Source of the DNA: Bin87 sp965222895
GTDB lineage: Bacteria > Chloroflexota > Dehalococcoidia > Lucifugimonadales > UBA3495
NCBI GenBank assembly: GCA_965222895.1
Contig: CBDCVB010000002.1
Coordinates: 620,001-684,000 of the forward strand
Length of the DNA: 64,000 nt
Direction of reading: 5' to 3'
Below the pieces are notes generated by a model, which was not told the origin of the DNA, did not search any database, and saw nothing but the letters and a program-made list of their open reading frames with translations. Each line of letters opens with the position of its first letter. The first letter of the stretch is position 1. Both the position numbers and the translations under genes were made by a program. This document shows positions 16,763-25,583 of this stretch, in pieces.

Positions 16763-17503
16763 ATGGGCCACAAAACCCATCCGCTGGGGTTCCGTCTGGG
16801 CATTATCAAAGACTGGAAGACCCATTGGTACGCCAACAACGGCGCCCAGTATCGGGCCAGGGTGCAAGAGGACCTGTCAATCAGGCGGTCCATCCACGCC
16901 GAGTACGCCGCATTTTCCGATGCCGGCATTGCCAAGATCGAGATTGACCGCACGGCTCAGGAAATCATCATCAACGTGCATTCCGCGCGGCCGGGCATTC
17001 TGATTGGCCGTGATGGCGACCGCGTCAAGGGTCTGCGTTCCCGTCTGGAAACGATGACTGCGGGCCAGCTGCGCCTCAATATTATAGAAATTGAGCAACC
17101 CGAACTTGATCCATATCTGGTGGGCAGGAACATCGCCGACCAGCTGAGCCGCCGCGTTGCCTACCGCCGCGCGATGCGCCAGGCTGCCCTGCGCACGATG
17201 CAGGCCGGCGCCGAGGGCGTAAAAATCATTACCAAGGGCCGCATCTCGGGCGCCGAAATCGCACGTACCGAGAAGCTGATGATGGGCCGGGTTCCCCTGC
17301 ACACCCTGCGCGCCGACATTGACTACGCCTTGTCCGAGGCTTCCACCTCAATGGGCAGAATCGGCATCAAGGTGTGGATTTACAAAGGTCAGATTATGCC
17401 GTCGGCTGCCGAAGAAGATACCGAGCTGGAAAGCATCGAATTCCGCGTTGCCAGTCAGGACGCAGACCCCGAAGCCGACGCCGTCGCCGAACTGGAAAAC
17501 TAA
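16763..17503 (+). CDS. rpsC: 30S ribosomal protein S3
   Basis: 246 residues. MGHKTHPLGFRLGIIKDW opens the protein; the KH domain with the GRDGDRVKGLRSRLE loop (GxxG variant) spans about 60-110, and the C-terminal domain contains GAEGVKIITKGRISGAEIARTE and GRIGIKVWIYKGQIMP. About 30 residues beyond the usual end form an acidic tail (EEDTELESIEF, DADPEADAVAELEN), one of several such tails in this cluster. S3 contributes to mRNA entry and helicase activity. Confidence 0.98.
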   Translation: MGHKTHPLGFRLGIIKDWKTHWYANNGAQYRARVQEDLSIRRSIHAEYAAFSDAGIAKIEIDRTAQEIIINVHSARPGILIGRDGDRVKGLRSRLETMTAGQLRLNIIEIEQPELDPYLVGRNIADQLSRRVAYRRAMRQAALRTMQAGAEGVKIITKGRISGAEIARTEKLMMGRVPLHTLRADIDYALSEASTSMGRIGIKVWIYKGQIMPSAAEEDTELESIEFRVASQDADPEADAVAELEN

Positions 17504-17555
17504 CCGATAAAACGCATCCGCCCGGTCCACCGGACCGACTACGGAGACCAGCAAA

Positions 17556-17996
17556 ATGTTACAACCAAAGCGAACCAAATTCCGCAAGATGGGACGGGGC
17601 AAGCGCCGCGGCGCCGCAACCACGGGCAACAAGGTTGAATTCGGCGAAATCGGACTCAAAGCCATGAGCCCGGACTGGATTACCGCCCGTCAGATTGAGT
17701 CGGCTCGTATCGCCATTTCCCGTAGCCTCCTGCGCGGTGGACGCACCTGGATCCGCATCTTCCCCGACAAGGCGGTGTCCAAGAAACCGGCGGAAGTGCG
17801 CATGGGCGGCGGGAAGGCAGCCAACGACCATTGGGTCGCAGTGGTGAAGCCGGGACGCATCATGTTTGAAGTGGGCGGGGTGCCCCTGAACCAGGCCGAA
17901 GAAGCGCTGCGCCGCGCGGCCCACAAACTGCCAATCCCGACCAAGATTGTCTACAAGGACCGAATCACGGCCCTGCTGTCGGGAACCGGTGGCTGA
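17556..17996 (+). CDS. rplP: 50S ribosomal protein L16
   Basis: 146 residues. MLQPKRTKFRKMGRGKRRG opens it, then GEIGLKAMSPDWITARQIESARIAI and the loop KKPAEVRMGGGKAANDHWVAVVKPGRIMFEVGG near the A-site tRNA elbow. The arginine in the RMGGGK loop, hydroxylated in E. coli by YcfD, is conserved. Ends three bases before rpmC. Confidence 0.98.
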   Translation: MLQPKRTKFRKMGRGKRRGAATTGNKVEFGEIGLKAMSPDWITARQIESARIAISRSLLRGGRTWIRIFPDKAVSKKPAEVRMGGGKAANDHWVAVVKPGRIMFEVGGVPLNQAEEALRRAAHKLPIPTKIVYKDRITALLSGTGG

Positions 17997-17999
17997 ACC

Positions 18000-18191
18000 A
18001 TGCAGATGTACGAAATCAGGGCGCTATCCGACGACCAGATTCGAGAGGAGTTGGAGAAGTCCTACAAAGAACTGATGAACCTGCGGTTCCGGGACGCCAC
18101 CAACCAGCTGACCGACACCAACCAACCGCGCAAAACCAAGAAGGACATCGCCAGGCTGCTGACCTGTTTGCGGGAACGCGAAATAGCGTGA
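18000..18191 (+). CDS. rpmC: 50S ribosomal protein L29
   Basis: 63 residues forming the expected two-helix hairpin: IRALSDDQIREELEKSYKELMNLRF, then the KTKKDIARLLTCLREREIA helix. The usual LRFQ motif appears as LRFRDATNQLTDTNQ. L29 sits beside L23 at the tunnel exit. An 85-base gap follows before rpsQ. Confidence 0.96.
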   Translation: MQMYEIRALSDDQIREELEKSYKELMNLRFRDATNQLTDTNQPRKTKKDIARLLTCLREREIA

Positions 18192-18276
18192 GCGCCTTAC
18201 GATTTCCGAACGTTTTACCTACTCCGAACGTTTCACCCAAGACAAACTCCAGGGCCAAACTCCAGGAATATTTTCA

Positions 18277-18675
18277 ATGGCAATAACAATGCGCAAGGTT
18301 CGGGTCGGCTCGGTAGTAGCCACCCGGATGGACAAAACCGCCGTGGTCGAACTGGTGTGGAAACAACGCCACCGCGTGTACCGCAAGCAGATGCGCCGCG
18401 TAACGCGTTTTTACGTCCACGACCCCGACAACCAATGCCGCCTCGGTGACACGGTTCGGATCCAGGAAACTCGCCCGATTTCCCGAACCAAGCATTGGCG
18501 GTTGCTGGACATCATGGCGCGCCGTGAAGTCGCCGACGTGCGGCCCATCGACCTGGAGGACGACTCAATCGTTCCCACGGCGGCGGTTGATTCGGACGAC
18601 GAAACAGATGATGCGTTAGACGCGGCGATGCAAGATGCCGACGACATGGAAGATGCCGACGACGAGGAAGCGTAG
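18277..18675 (+). CDS. rpsQ: 30S ribosomal protein S17 with an acidic C-terminal extension
   Basis: 132 residues, against about 80-90 in most bacteria. The OB-fold core covers roughly residues 1-85 (MRKVRVGSVVATRMDKTAVVEL, then LGDTVRIQETRPISRTKHWRLLDIM). After it comes a ~45-residue tail rich in Asp, Glu and Ala, ending DADDMEDADDEEA, which should be disordered. The tail is in frame and the stop abuts the rplN ATG, so it is unlikely to be an annotation artefact. Confidence 0.96.
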   Translation: MAITMRKVRVGSVVATRMDKTAVVELVWKQRHRVYRKQMRRVTRFYVHDPDNQCRLGDTVRIQETRPISRTKHWRLLDIMARREVADVRPIDLEDDSIVPTAAVDSDDETDDALDAAMQDADDMEDADDEEA

Positions 18676-19044
18676 ATGATTCAGAGTTACACCAGGCTCC
18701 ACGTCGCGGACAACAGTGGCGCGCGACGAATCCGCTTAATCAACATCCCGGGTTCCAGCCGGCGCAAGTACGCATCGGTGGGCGACATCATCGTCTGCAC
18801 GGTGCGGGAAGCCGTGCCCAATTCGCCGGTGCGGAAAGGAACGGTCGTCAAGGCCGTGGTGGTTCGCCAGGCAGCTCCCCTGCTGCGGCCCGATGGCACT
18901 TACATCAAATTTGACGACAACGCTGCGGTGCTCATCACCGACAACCAGTTGCCACGGGGCACCCGCATATTTGGCCCGGTAGCCCGGGAACTGCGCGACA
19001 AAGGTTTCATGCGCATCGTGTCGCTGGCCCCTGAGGTGGTGTAA
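18676..19044 (+). CDS. rplN: 50S ribosomal protein L14
   Basis: 122 residues. Begins MIQSYTRLHVADNSGARRIRLI, contains FDDNAAVLITDNQLPRGTRIFGPVARELRDKGFMRIVSLAPEVV at the end. L14 forms an intersubunit bridge and is a binding site for the silencing factor RsfS. Starts immediately after rpsQ and its TAA overlaps the rplX ATG, marking the join of the S10 and spc blocks with no gap. Confidence 0.98.
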   Translation: MIQSYTRLHVADNSGARRIRLINIPGSSRRKYASVGDIIVCTVREAVPNSPVRKGTVVKAVVVRQAAPLLRPDGTYIKFDDNAAVLITDNQLPRGTRIFGPVARELRDKGFMRIVSLAPEVV

Positions 19045-19316
19045 TGGCGAAATCCAAAATCAGGCGCGGCGACGACGTGTTGGTCATTGCCGGGAAAGAC
19101 AAAGGGAAAACCGGCCGCGTTCTCAATATGCTGCCCGACCGGAACCGGGTTGTGGTCGAGGGTGTGAACGTGGTCACCAAACACCTCAAACCCCGCCCCG
19201 GCATCCGCCAGGGAGGACGCATACAGCAAGAATCGTCCATTCATCGCTCCAACATCAAGCTGGTGCAAAGCAACTACACCGAACCCAGCACCCAGTTCCG
19301 CAATCGGGACGAGTAA
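19044..19316 (+). CDS. rplX: 50S ribosomal protein L24
   Basis: 90 residues. The KOW motif is clear: RRGDDVLVIAGKDKGKTGRVLNMLPDRNRVVVEGVN, followed by RPGIRQGGRIQQESSIHRSNIKLV. L24 is an early assembly protein. The start codon overlaps the rplN stop (TAATG). Confidence 0.97.
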   Translation: MAKSKIRRGDDVLVIAGKDKGKTGRVLNMLPDRNRVVVEGVNVVTKHLKPRPGIRQGGRIQQESSIHRSNIKLVQSNYTEPSTQFRNRDE

Positions 19317-19321
19317 ACATT

Positions 19322-20020
19322 ATGACCACCAACCAGGAAGAACAAGCCATCCAGACCGACGAAGAGGCGCAGACTGCTGCGGTGCAGGAAGCTGCCCCAG
19401 CCGAAAGTCGCAGTCGTCGTCAGAGACGGCGCCAGGACGATGCCGAAACCAACGGGTCTGAACCGACGGCGCTGCCGCCGCCGACCATGAAAGCCCAGTA
19501 TTTCGATGAAATCGTTCCGGCGATGATGACCGAATTCGGGTTCACCAGCCCGATGCGGGTGCCGCGGATCACCAAGATAAACCTGAACATTGGCCTGGGC
19601 GAGGCGTTGACCAACGGCCGCGCCATGGAAAGCGCCGTCCGAGACCTGACGACGATTTCCGGTCAGAAGCCGATAATTACCCGGGCGCGGCGGTCCATCG
19701 CCAACTTCAAAGTCAGGGAAGGCAACCCCATCGGCACTACCGTAACGCTGCGGGGCGACCGTATGTATTATTTCCTGGAACGCCTGATACTCACGGCGCT
19801 GCCCCGTATCCGCGACTTCCGCGGCATATCCCGCCGCGGCTTCGACGGGCGGGGCAATTTCTCGTTGGGACTGCGCGAGCAGATTGTGTTCCCCGAGATT
19901 GACTACAACAGCATTGACCGGTTGCGCGGCTTCCAAGTAACCATCACCACCAACGCAACCAATGACGCCGAAGGGTCCAGATTGCTGGAACACTTCGGGA
20001 TGCCCTTCATACAGCAGTAG
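19322..20020 (+). CDS. rplE: 50S ribosomal protein L5 with a long N-terminal extension
   Basis: 232 residues compared with about 180 for the family. The canonical part starts near residue 55 (MKAQYFDEIVPAMMTEF) and contains KINLNIGLGEA, QKPIITRARRSIANFKVREGNPIG, and the C-terminal IDYNSIDRLRGFQVTITTNATND. The first ~54 residues are Gln/Glu/Ala-rich with an Arg cluster (SRSRRQRRRQDD). The ATG at 19322 is five bases after rplX and nothing else suggests a later start, though an internal ATG at the MKAQYF position could also be used. Confidence 0.95.
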   Translation: MTTNQEEQAIQTDEEAQTAAVQEAAPAESRSRRQRRRQDDAETNGSEPTALPPPTMKAQYFDEIVPAMMTEFGFTSPMRVPRITKINLNIGLGEALTNGRAMESAVRDLTTISGQKPIITRARRSIANFKVREGNPIGTTVTLRGDRMYYFLERLILTALPRIRDFRGISRRGFDGRGNFSLGLREQIVFPEIDYNSIDRLRGFQVTITTNATNDAEGSRLLEHFGMPFIQQ

Positions 20021-20043
20021 TTCCCACTCAGGAGAGAATAACC

Positions 20044-20349
20044 TTGGCCAAGAAATCCCTAATCGTCAAAAACGACCGACGTAAGCAGACGGTAGCTAAA
20101 TTCGCCCAACAGCGTGCTGCATTGCTAGCGGAAGCGCGAGACCTCTCGCTGCCGGCGCGTCAGAGGTTTGAGGCTAGACAGAAACTGGCCCTACTACCCC
20201 ACGACGCCAATCCCAACCGCGTACGCAACCGGGACGGAGCCACCGGACGGCCCCGGGCGTACATCCGCCACTTCGGTCTGTCTCGCACTTCATTCCGTGA
20301 GATGGCGCTGGACGGGCTGTTGCCCGGCGTTCGCAAGGCCAGCCTGTAA
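20044..20349 (+). CDS. rpsN: 30S ribosomal protein S14, zinc-independent form
   Basis: 101 residues. The long S14 form without the two CxxC zinc motifs: AKKSLIVKNDRRKQTVAKFAQQRAAL at the start and NRVRNRDGATGRPRAYIRHFGLSRTSFREMALDGLLPGVRKASL at the end. Translation begins at a TTG; GGAGAG lies upstream. Many Gram-positive bacteria have the short zinc form at this spc position, so the form is a useful taxonomic marker. Confidence 0.96.
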   Translation: MAKKSLIVKNDRRKQTVAKFAQQRAALLAEARDLSLPARQRFEARQKLALLPHDANPNRVRNRDGATGRPRAYIRHFGLSRTSFREMALDGLLPGVRKASL

Positions 20350-20393
20350 ATTGACCGCAGCAGTTGTTGTAATTAAAGAGGAGCAACACCGGA

Positions 20394-20792
20394 ATGCCCA
20401 TTAATGACCCAGTAGCTGACATGTTGACCCGGATTCGCAATGCGATCCAGGCCAAGCATCAGTCCGTGCTGATACCCCAGTCCAAGATCAAGGTTGCCAT
20501 TGCCGACATTCTCAAATCCCAGGGATACATCCGGGATTGGGAAGAGGCCCGCGGTCAGAAATTCGCCACCATGCGGGTTCAACTGGCCTATCGGGAAGGC
20601 GAACTGAGCGCGATACGCGGCCTGAAACGAGTGAGCAAGCCGGGCCTGCGGGTACACGTCGGCCACGGCGAGATTCCACGGGTATACGGCGGGTTGGGTG
20701 TCGCCATCATTTCGACTTCGCAGGGAATGATGACCGGATACCAAGCCTGGCGCAAAGGCATCGGTGGGGAGATTGTCTGTTATGTCTGGTAA
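20394..20792 (+). CDS. rpsH: 30S ribosomal protein S8
   Basis: 132 residues. MPINDPVADMLTRIRNAIQAKH is the family's N-terminus; the C-terminus GGLGVAIISTSQGMMTGYQAWRKGIGGEIVCYVW is complete. AAGAGGAG precedes the ATG. Its end overlaps the start of rplF by 11 bases in another frame. In E. coli S8 represses the spc operon through an rplE mRNA site. Confidence 0.97.
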   Translation: MPINDPVADMLTRIRNAIQAKHQSVLIPQSKIKVAIADILKSQGYIRDWEEARGQKFATMRVQLAYREGELSAIRGLKRVSKPGLRVHVGHGEIPRVYGGLGVAIISTSQGMMTGYQAWRKGIGGEIVCYVW

Positions 20793-21396
20793 TGAAGCTC
20801 TGATCAGTGTCGGCGTTGCCGAACGCGTCGCACCCACGGAACGCCCGCTTTCGCGCATTGGCCGCCAGCCGGTCGCGATACCATCGGGTGTATCCGTAGA
20901 GGTGATCTACGGTGGTGTGGTTGTCACCGGGCCCCGTGGCACCTTGACTCAAAAATTCCACCCGGAAGTGAACGTTAAAGTGGGAGACGGCCAGGTTGTC
21001 GTGGAACGGCGCACCGATCGGAAATTTCACCACGCGCTGCACGGCCTGACCCGCACACTCATCGCCAATGCCATCATCGGGGTAACCGACGGTTACTCAC
21101 GCACGCTGGAACTGATGGGCGTGGGTTACCGTGTTCAACAGAACGGCGAAGGCATCACCCTTAGTGTCGGTTACAGTCATACCGTGGAGTTGTTCCCCGA
21201 TGAAGGGCTCACCATGCAGGTGGAAGGCAACAACCGGGTTCATGTTGCGGGTATCGACAAGCAAAAGGTTGGCCAACTGGCGGCCAAAGTCCGCCGGGTT
21301 CGTCCGCCGAACCGTTACAAAGAAAAGGGCATTCGCTATCAAGGCGAAGTGCTGCGCCTTAAACCCGGAAAGGCAGCTGCCCGCCGGGCTGTGTAA
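20782..21396 (+). CDS. rplF: 50S ribosomal protein L6
   Basis: 204 residues. The canonical protein starts at LSRIGRQPVAIPSGV, about 28 residues in; the ATG at 20782 inside the rpsH end is the first credible start, giving a short extra N-terminus. The two L6 repeats are present (about 28-110 and 111-195), and the C-terminal signature INRYKEKGIRY appears as PPNRYKEKGIRYQGEVLRLKPGKAAA. L6 lies near the elongation-factor binding site. Confidence 0.96.
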   Translation: MSGNEALISVGVAERVAPTERPLSRIGRQPVAIPSGVSVEVIYGGVVVTGPRGTLTQKFHPEVNVKVGDGQVVVERRTDRKFHHALHGLTRTLIANAIIGVTDGYSRTLELMGVGYRVQQNGEGITLSVGYSHTVELFPDEGLTMQVEGNNRVHVAGIDKQKVGQLAAKVRRVRPPNRYKEKGIRYQGEVLRLKPGKAAARRAV

Positions 21397-21479
21397 CGCA
21401 CCGCTAGGCGCATTCCTGCCAACCTCACCAACAAACCTTACGAACAAAAACCTTACCAAATCCAGAGAGCAAATTGTAA

Positions 21480-21842
21480 ATGCCACGCGATAAAGATCCC
21501 CGGAAATTGCGCGTCGTCAGGCACCGGCGGGTGCGAAACAAGGTTCATGGTACGCCGGGCCGCCCACGACTCTGCGTTTTTCGCAGCCTGAAGGGTATTT
21601 ACGCCCAAGTGATTGACGACGCCCGTGGACACACCCTGGCATACGCATCAAGCCAGGAATTGACGTCCGACGAGAAGGCTCAACCCAAAACCGCCGCCTC
21701 AGTTGCCGTCGGCAAAATGGTTGCGGAACGCGCTATCGCCGCCGGGGTTACCTCTGTCGTGTTCGACCGGGGTGGCTACCGTTTTCATGGACGAGTGAAG
21801 GCCCTGGCCGACGCTGCCCGCGAAGGAGGGCTTAAATTCTGA
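21480..21842 (+). CDS. rplR: 50S ribosomal protein L18
   Basis: 120 residues. The basic N-terminus KDPRKLRVVRHRRVRNKVHGTPGRPRLCVFRSLKGIYAQVIDD is the 5S-rRNA-binding region, and VVFDRGGYRFHGRVKALADAAREGGLKF the standard end. The TGA overlaps the rpsE ATG by one base. Confidence 0.98.
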   Translation: MPRDKDPRKLRVVRHRRVRNKVHGTPGRPRLCVFRSLKGIYAQVIDDARGHTLAYASSQELTSDEKAQPKTAASVAVGKMVAERAIAAGVTSVVFDRGGYRFHGRVKALADAAREGGLKF

Positions 21843-22795
21843 TGGTTTCTCCTGCAACACGTAGAGGCGATAACAGAGGTGGTGGAGACCGTCCCCCCGG
21901 CGGCGACCGCCGTGGCGGACGTGGCGGTCGCGGTCGCGACCGGGAACAACGGCCACGAGAGGATGACAGCGGTGGATTCACCGAACGGGTAGTCCACACG
22001 CGCCGCATTTCCAAAGTTGTCAAAGGCGGTCGGCGGCTACGCTTTAACGCGTTGGTTGTAGTCGGCGATGGGCAAGGCCACGTTGGAGCCGGCATGGGCA
22101 AGGCGTTGGCAATCCCCGATGCGGTGCGGAAAGGCAACGCGGTGGCGCGCCGCAGCACCGTAACTATTCCCCTCAAAGGCAGCACGATTCCCCACGCAAT
22201 ATCGGTTCGCAAAGGGGCATCTATCGTCATCATCAAACCCGCTCCCCCCGGCACCGGTGTCATTGCTGCCGGCGCCATGCGCGCCATGCTGGAGTTGGGC
22301 GGCGTTCAGGACGTGGTCGGCAAATCGTTGGGTTCGCGCAATCCAATCAACATTGTGCAGGCCACCATGGCAGCGCTTAGCCTGTTGCGCGACCCGGTGA
22401 CGGAACGCGCCATTAGAATGAATGCAATGACCCGGTCGACCAACGGCGCAACTGCGACCACACCGCCGGCAAACACGGCCGAGCCAACTACCACCTCCTC
22501 CGACGTTGCCCCGCCAGCCACGACCGCAGCGCCGGCCGCGACCACAGCGCCGGCAACCACGGCTGAGCCAACTGCCGCCCCCGACGACGTAGCCCCGGCG
22601 GTCGCAACCGAACCGATTGCATCGGTGTCGGAGCCATCGGTGTCGGAGCCAACCGTCGCAGCAGCCAATCCGGAAGTCTCGGCTGAAGCAGCGCTCGCTC
22701 CCGAAGCGCCAGCCGAAATCCCGGCGTCCCAAGATGCTGTTCCCGAAGCCGCGCCAGCCGCGGAGAATGACAACAACGACGACGAACCTGCTTAA
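21842..22795 (+). CDS. rpsE: 30S ribosomal protein S5 with a long low-complexity C-terminal tail
   Basis: 317 residues, nearly twice the usual ~165. The first ~40 residues are Arg/Gly-rich (RRGGRGGRGRDREQRPRED). The S5 core follows, about 41-195: RVVHTRRISKVVKGGRRLRFNALVVVGDG, GAGMGKALAIPDAVRKG and KSLGSRNPINIVQATMAAL. From about residue 197 to the stop lies ~120 residues of Ala, Thr, Pro and Glu with no Cys and almost no aromatic residue, ending in an acidic ENDNNDDEPA. Part of the encoding DNA is repetitive. The tail is probably disordered and surface-exposed; function unknown. Confidence 0.96.
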   Translation: MVSPATRRGDNRGGGDRPPGGDRRGGRGGRGRDREQRPREDDSGGFTERVVHTRRISKVVKGGRRLRFNALVVVGDGQGHVGAGMGKALAIPDAVRKGNAVARRSTVTIPLKGSTIPHAISVRKGASIVIIKPAPPGTGVIAAGAMRAMLELGGVQDVVGKSLGSRNPINIVQATMAALSLLRDPVTERAIRMNAMTRSTNGATATTPPANTAEPTTTSSDVAPPATTAAPAATTAPATTAEPTAAPDDVAPAVATEPIASVSEPSVSEPTVAAANPEVSAEAALAPEAPAEIPASQDAVPEAAPAAENDNNDDEPA

Positions 22796-22833
22796 GTTGG
22801 CCGTCGGTTGCAAAAATTGGTGCGAGATATAAC

Positions 22834-23019
22834 ATGGCGCAGATAAAAATTACCTGGAAGAAAAGCTGCATCGGACGGCCTTCTTATCAACGACGGATCG
22901 TGCAGTCGTTGGGATTGAAGCGACTGCATCATTCAGTGGTTCACGAGGACAGCCCGACCATCCTCGGTATGATTAACAAGGTGCAGCACCTGGTTACCGT
23001 AGAGCCTGCTCAGTCCTAA
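22834..23019 (+). CDS. rpmD: 50S ribosomal protein L30
   Basis: 61 residues. The pattern IKITWKKSCIGRPSYQRRIVQSLGLKRLHHSVVHEDSPTILGMINKVQHLVTVE matches L30 through its full length. L30 is absent from some lineages and present here in its usual place between rpsE and rplO. Confidence 0.96.
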   Translation: MAQIKITWKKSCIGRPSYQRRIVQSLGLKRLHHSVVHEDSPTILGMINKVQHLVTVEPAQS

Positions 23020-23055
23020 CCGCCCGTCGAAGTCGGCCAGGAGTTACACTCACTC

Positions 23056-23502
23056 ATGATGGAACACCAAATATCGTCTCCGAAAGGCGCGCGCCGGAAC
23101 CGGAAACGGGTTGGACGCGGAAATTCGGCCGGCGGAGGCACCTATGCCGGCCGGGGTATGAAGGGCCAAAAATCCCGTTCGGGGAAGGGCCTCCGGCCGG
23201 GCTTTGAAGGCGGGCAGTTGCCGTTGATCAAGGGACTCCCGATGAAGCGGGGGTTCAACAACCGCTATAAGACTTACTACGCCCTGGTTAGCCTGGAAAC
23301 CCTCCAGGAACTGTTTGAAGCGGGGTCTCACGTTACGCCCGAAGCGCTCCACCAGCTGGGTGTTATCAGGCGCACGCGTCTGCCCGTAAAGGTGGTTGGC
23401 GATGGCGAACTGAGCGAAGCCCTCATCGTAACAGCGCACAAGTTCACCGCATCGGCGCGCGCCAAAATCGAGGCCGCCGGTGGCTCGGTAGAGGAACTGT
23501 AA
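23056..23502 (+). CDS. rplO: 50S ribosomal protein L15
   Basis: 148 residues. The Gly-rich N-terminal extension (KGARRNRKRVGRGNSAGGGTYAGRGMKGQKSRSG) and GFEGGQLPLIKGLPMKRGFNN precede the globular domain ending KFTASARAKIEAAGGSVEEL. The ATG at 23056 is followed by a second ATG; either may be used. Last ribosomal gene before secY. Confidence 0.97.
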   Translation: MMEHQISSPKGARRNRKRVGRGNSAGGGTYAGRGMKGQKSRSGKGLRPGFEGGQLPLIKGLPMKRGFNNRYKTYYALVSLETLQELFEAGSHVTPEALHQLGVIRRTRLPVKVVGDGELSEALIVTAHKFTASARAKIEAAGGSVEEL

Positions 23503-23540
23503 CCTAGCCGGATATTTATCGCGCTAGATTTCAGATAGCA

Positions 23541-24872
23541 ATGATACAGTCAGAGGTGCAGGGTCGTGGCCGGTGGCCCAGGTTAATTCAGGCTGCGTTC
23601 GACGCGTTCAGCCTGCCCGATCTTCGTACCAAGATACTGTTTACCTTGGGTATGCTGGCCCTGTACCGGCTGGTTGCTCATATACCGATTCCTGGGCTGG
23701 ATAACGCCGCGCTGGAAGACCTGTTCAGCAATAACCAGATCCTGGGGTTCCTGGACCTGTTTTCCGGTGGCGCCCTGCGGCGAATGAGTATCGTGGCGCT
23801 GGGGGTCTTCCCTTATATCACCGCGTCCATCATCATGCAGCTGCTGACCCCGGTTATCCCGACACTGCAAAATATGTCGAGAGAGGGCGAAGCCGGCCGT
23901 GTCAAAATCAACCGGATCGTTCATTGGGCCACAGTTCCCATCGCCTTCGCGCAGGCCTTTGCGCAGCTGGTGTTGCTGCAGCAGGCCAACGTGCTGACCA
24001 ACGTCGGGTTCACCGGCGACGCCCTGCTTCCTACGATAGCGGCCATCCTGTCGATGACAGCTGGTACCATGTTCCTGGTCTGGCTGGGTGAACTCATCAC
24101 GGAACGGGGCATTGGCAACGGCATTTCGCTGATTATCTTCGCCGGAATTGTGGTTGGATTCCCCGGGTTGCTGGCGCAGGGATTCCTGGACCGCGACAAT
24201 ATTATCGGGGTGTTCTTCTTCGCCCTGATTGGGGTGCTCATTATCGCGCTCATTGTGGTGTTCAACGAAGCGCACCGCCGGATACCGGTGCAGTATGGCC
24301 GCAGCATATTCCGAGGCGGGCAAATGTATCGACAATCCGGCTCGTCATACATACCGCTGCGCATCAACTCGGCCGGTATGATTCCGCTGATTTTCGCCTT
24401 CTCCATCGTGATTCTGCCCGGCACAGTCGCGCAATATCTGACTTCGGCGGGCGGGTTCCTGGGCAACCTGGCGGGCAATTTGCAGGTCGCCCTCAGCCCC
24501 ACCGGCCCCATCTACTGGGTGCTGGCCTTCGTTCTGGTCGTTGCGTTCACCTTCTTCTACACGCTGGTTGTGTTCCAGCAGCAAAGCATCGCCGAAAACC
24601 TCCAGCGCAATGGCGGGTTCGTGCTTGGCATCCGGCCCGGCCGCCCAACCCAGGATTATCTCAACCGGGTGATTGTTCGCCTCACCATGGGTGGCGCGTT
24701 CTTCCTGGGATTCATTGCGATAGTCCCGTACCTGGCATCGCTGGTGACCAACGTGGAAGCCATCGCCCTGAGCAGCACCAGTCTGCTGATTATGGTTGGT
24801 GTCGGCCTGGACACGTTGCGACAACTGGAAGCGCAGTTGATGATGCGCAACTACGAAGGATTCATGCGATGA
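23541..24872 (+). CDS. secY: Protein translocase subunit SecY
   Basis: 443 residues with ten membrane segments, the channel of the Sec translocon. Signatures include LRTKILFTLGMLALYRLVAHIPIPGLD at helix 1, FSGGALRRMSIVALGVFPYITASIIMQLL for the plug and helix 2, the cytoplasmic loop FNEAHRRIPVQYGR, and GFVLGIRPGRPTQDYLNRVI before the last helices. Partner genes secE and secG are not in the window. The stop overlaps the adk start in an ATGA arrangement. Confidence 0.98.
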   Translation: MIQSEVQGRGRWPRLIQAAFDAFSLPDLRTKILFTLGMLALYRLVAHIPIPGLDNAALEDLFSNNQILGFLDLFSGGALRRMSIVALGVFPYITASIIMQLLTPVIPTLQNMSREGEAGRVKINRIVHWATVPIAFAQAFAQLVLLQQANVLTNVGFTGDALLPTIAAILSMTAGTMFLVWLGELITERGIGNGISLIIFAGIVVGFPGLLAQGFLDRDNIIGVFFFALIGVLIIALIVVFNEAHRRIPVQYGRSIFRGGQMYRQSGSSYIPLRINSAGMIPLIFAFSIVILPGTVAQYLTSAGGFLGNLAGNLQVALSPTGPIYWVLAFVLVVAFTFFYTLVVFQQQSIAENLQRNGGFVLGIRPGRPTQDYLNRVIVRLTMGGAFFLGFIAIVPYLASLVTNVEAIALSSTSLLIMVGVGLDTLRQLEAQLMMRNYEGFMR

Positions 24873-25543
24873 CCGCCAGTGGTCTCAAACTCGTCCTTTT
24901 CGGGCCTCCGGGCGCCGGTAAGGGTACCCAAGCCCAGCTGCTCAAGGAGCAGTTGCAGGTGGCGCACATCAGCTCCGGCGATTTGTTTCGACACCACCTG
25001 TCCAACGGCACCGAGCTTGGCGAACTGGCGCGCGGCTATATGCACCGGGGCGTTCTGGTGCCAGATGACGTAACCATCGGCATGGTGATGGACCGTATCA
25101 ACCAAATGGCTGATACGGACGGTTTCCTGCTGGACGGATTCCCTCGCAACGTTAATCAGGCCGAAGCATTGGACCAGGCCCTTACTGAATCAGGTCGGCG
25201 CATCGACCGGGTGATTCACATTAGCGTGGGAGACGAGGAGCTGGTTCGGAGACTCAGCAACCGCTACATTTGCCGGAATTGCCAGAAGCCCTTTGCCCGT
25301 AACTCCGCCACCGGAACCGCGCCCGAACGGTGCGACGAGTGCCCGGATGGTGGCGACATTTACCAACGTGATGACGATACCACCGAGGCCGTGGCCAACC
25401 GCATCAGCGTATACCACCAGGAAACGGCGCCGGTGCTGGGTTTTTACCTGGCGCGCGGAGTGCTCGCGGACATTCCCGGCGAAGGGGCGGTCGAGGCCGT
25501 CAATGAGTCGGTGCTGTTGGCCCTGGGTGTAAGTGCAACCTGA
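24869..25543 (+). CDS. adk: Adenylate kinase, zinc-LID type
   Basis: 224 residues; interconverts ATP + AMP and 2 ADP. The P-loop GPPGAGKGTQ is at about 12-21, the AMP-binding DGFPRN in the middle, and the LID carries two Cys pairs (YICRNCQKPF and ERCDECPDGG), the four-cysteine zinc-binding version common in Gram-positive and related phyla. RDDDTTEAVANR follows as expected. The start overlaps the secY stop (ATGA), indicating coupled translation. Confidence 0.98.
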   Translation: MTASGLKLVLFGPPGAGKGTQAQLLKEQLQVAHISSGDLFRHHLSNGTELGELARGYMHRGVLVPDDVTIGMVMDRINQMADTDGFLLDGFPRNVNQAEALDQALTESGRRIDRVIHISVGDEELVRRLSNRYICRNCQKPFARNSATGTAPERCDECPDGGDIYQRDDDTTEAVANRISVYHQETAPVLGFYLARGVLADIPGEGAVEAVNESVLLALGVSAT

Positions 25544-25583
25544 TTCGTTCCAATTGGATCGCATTTGAGGTATAATCGGAATA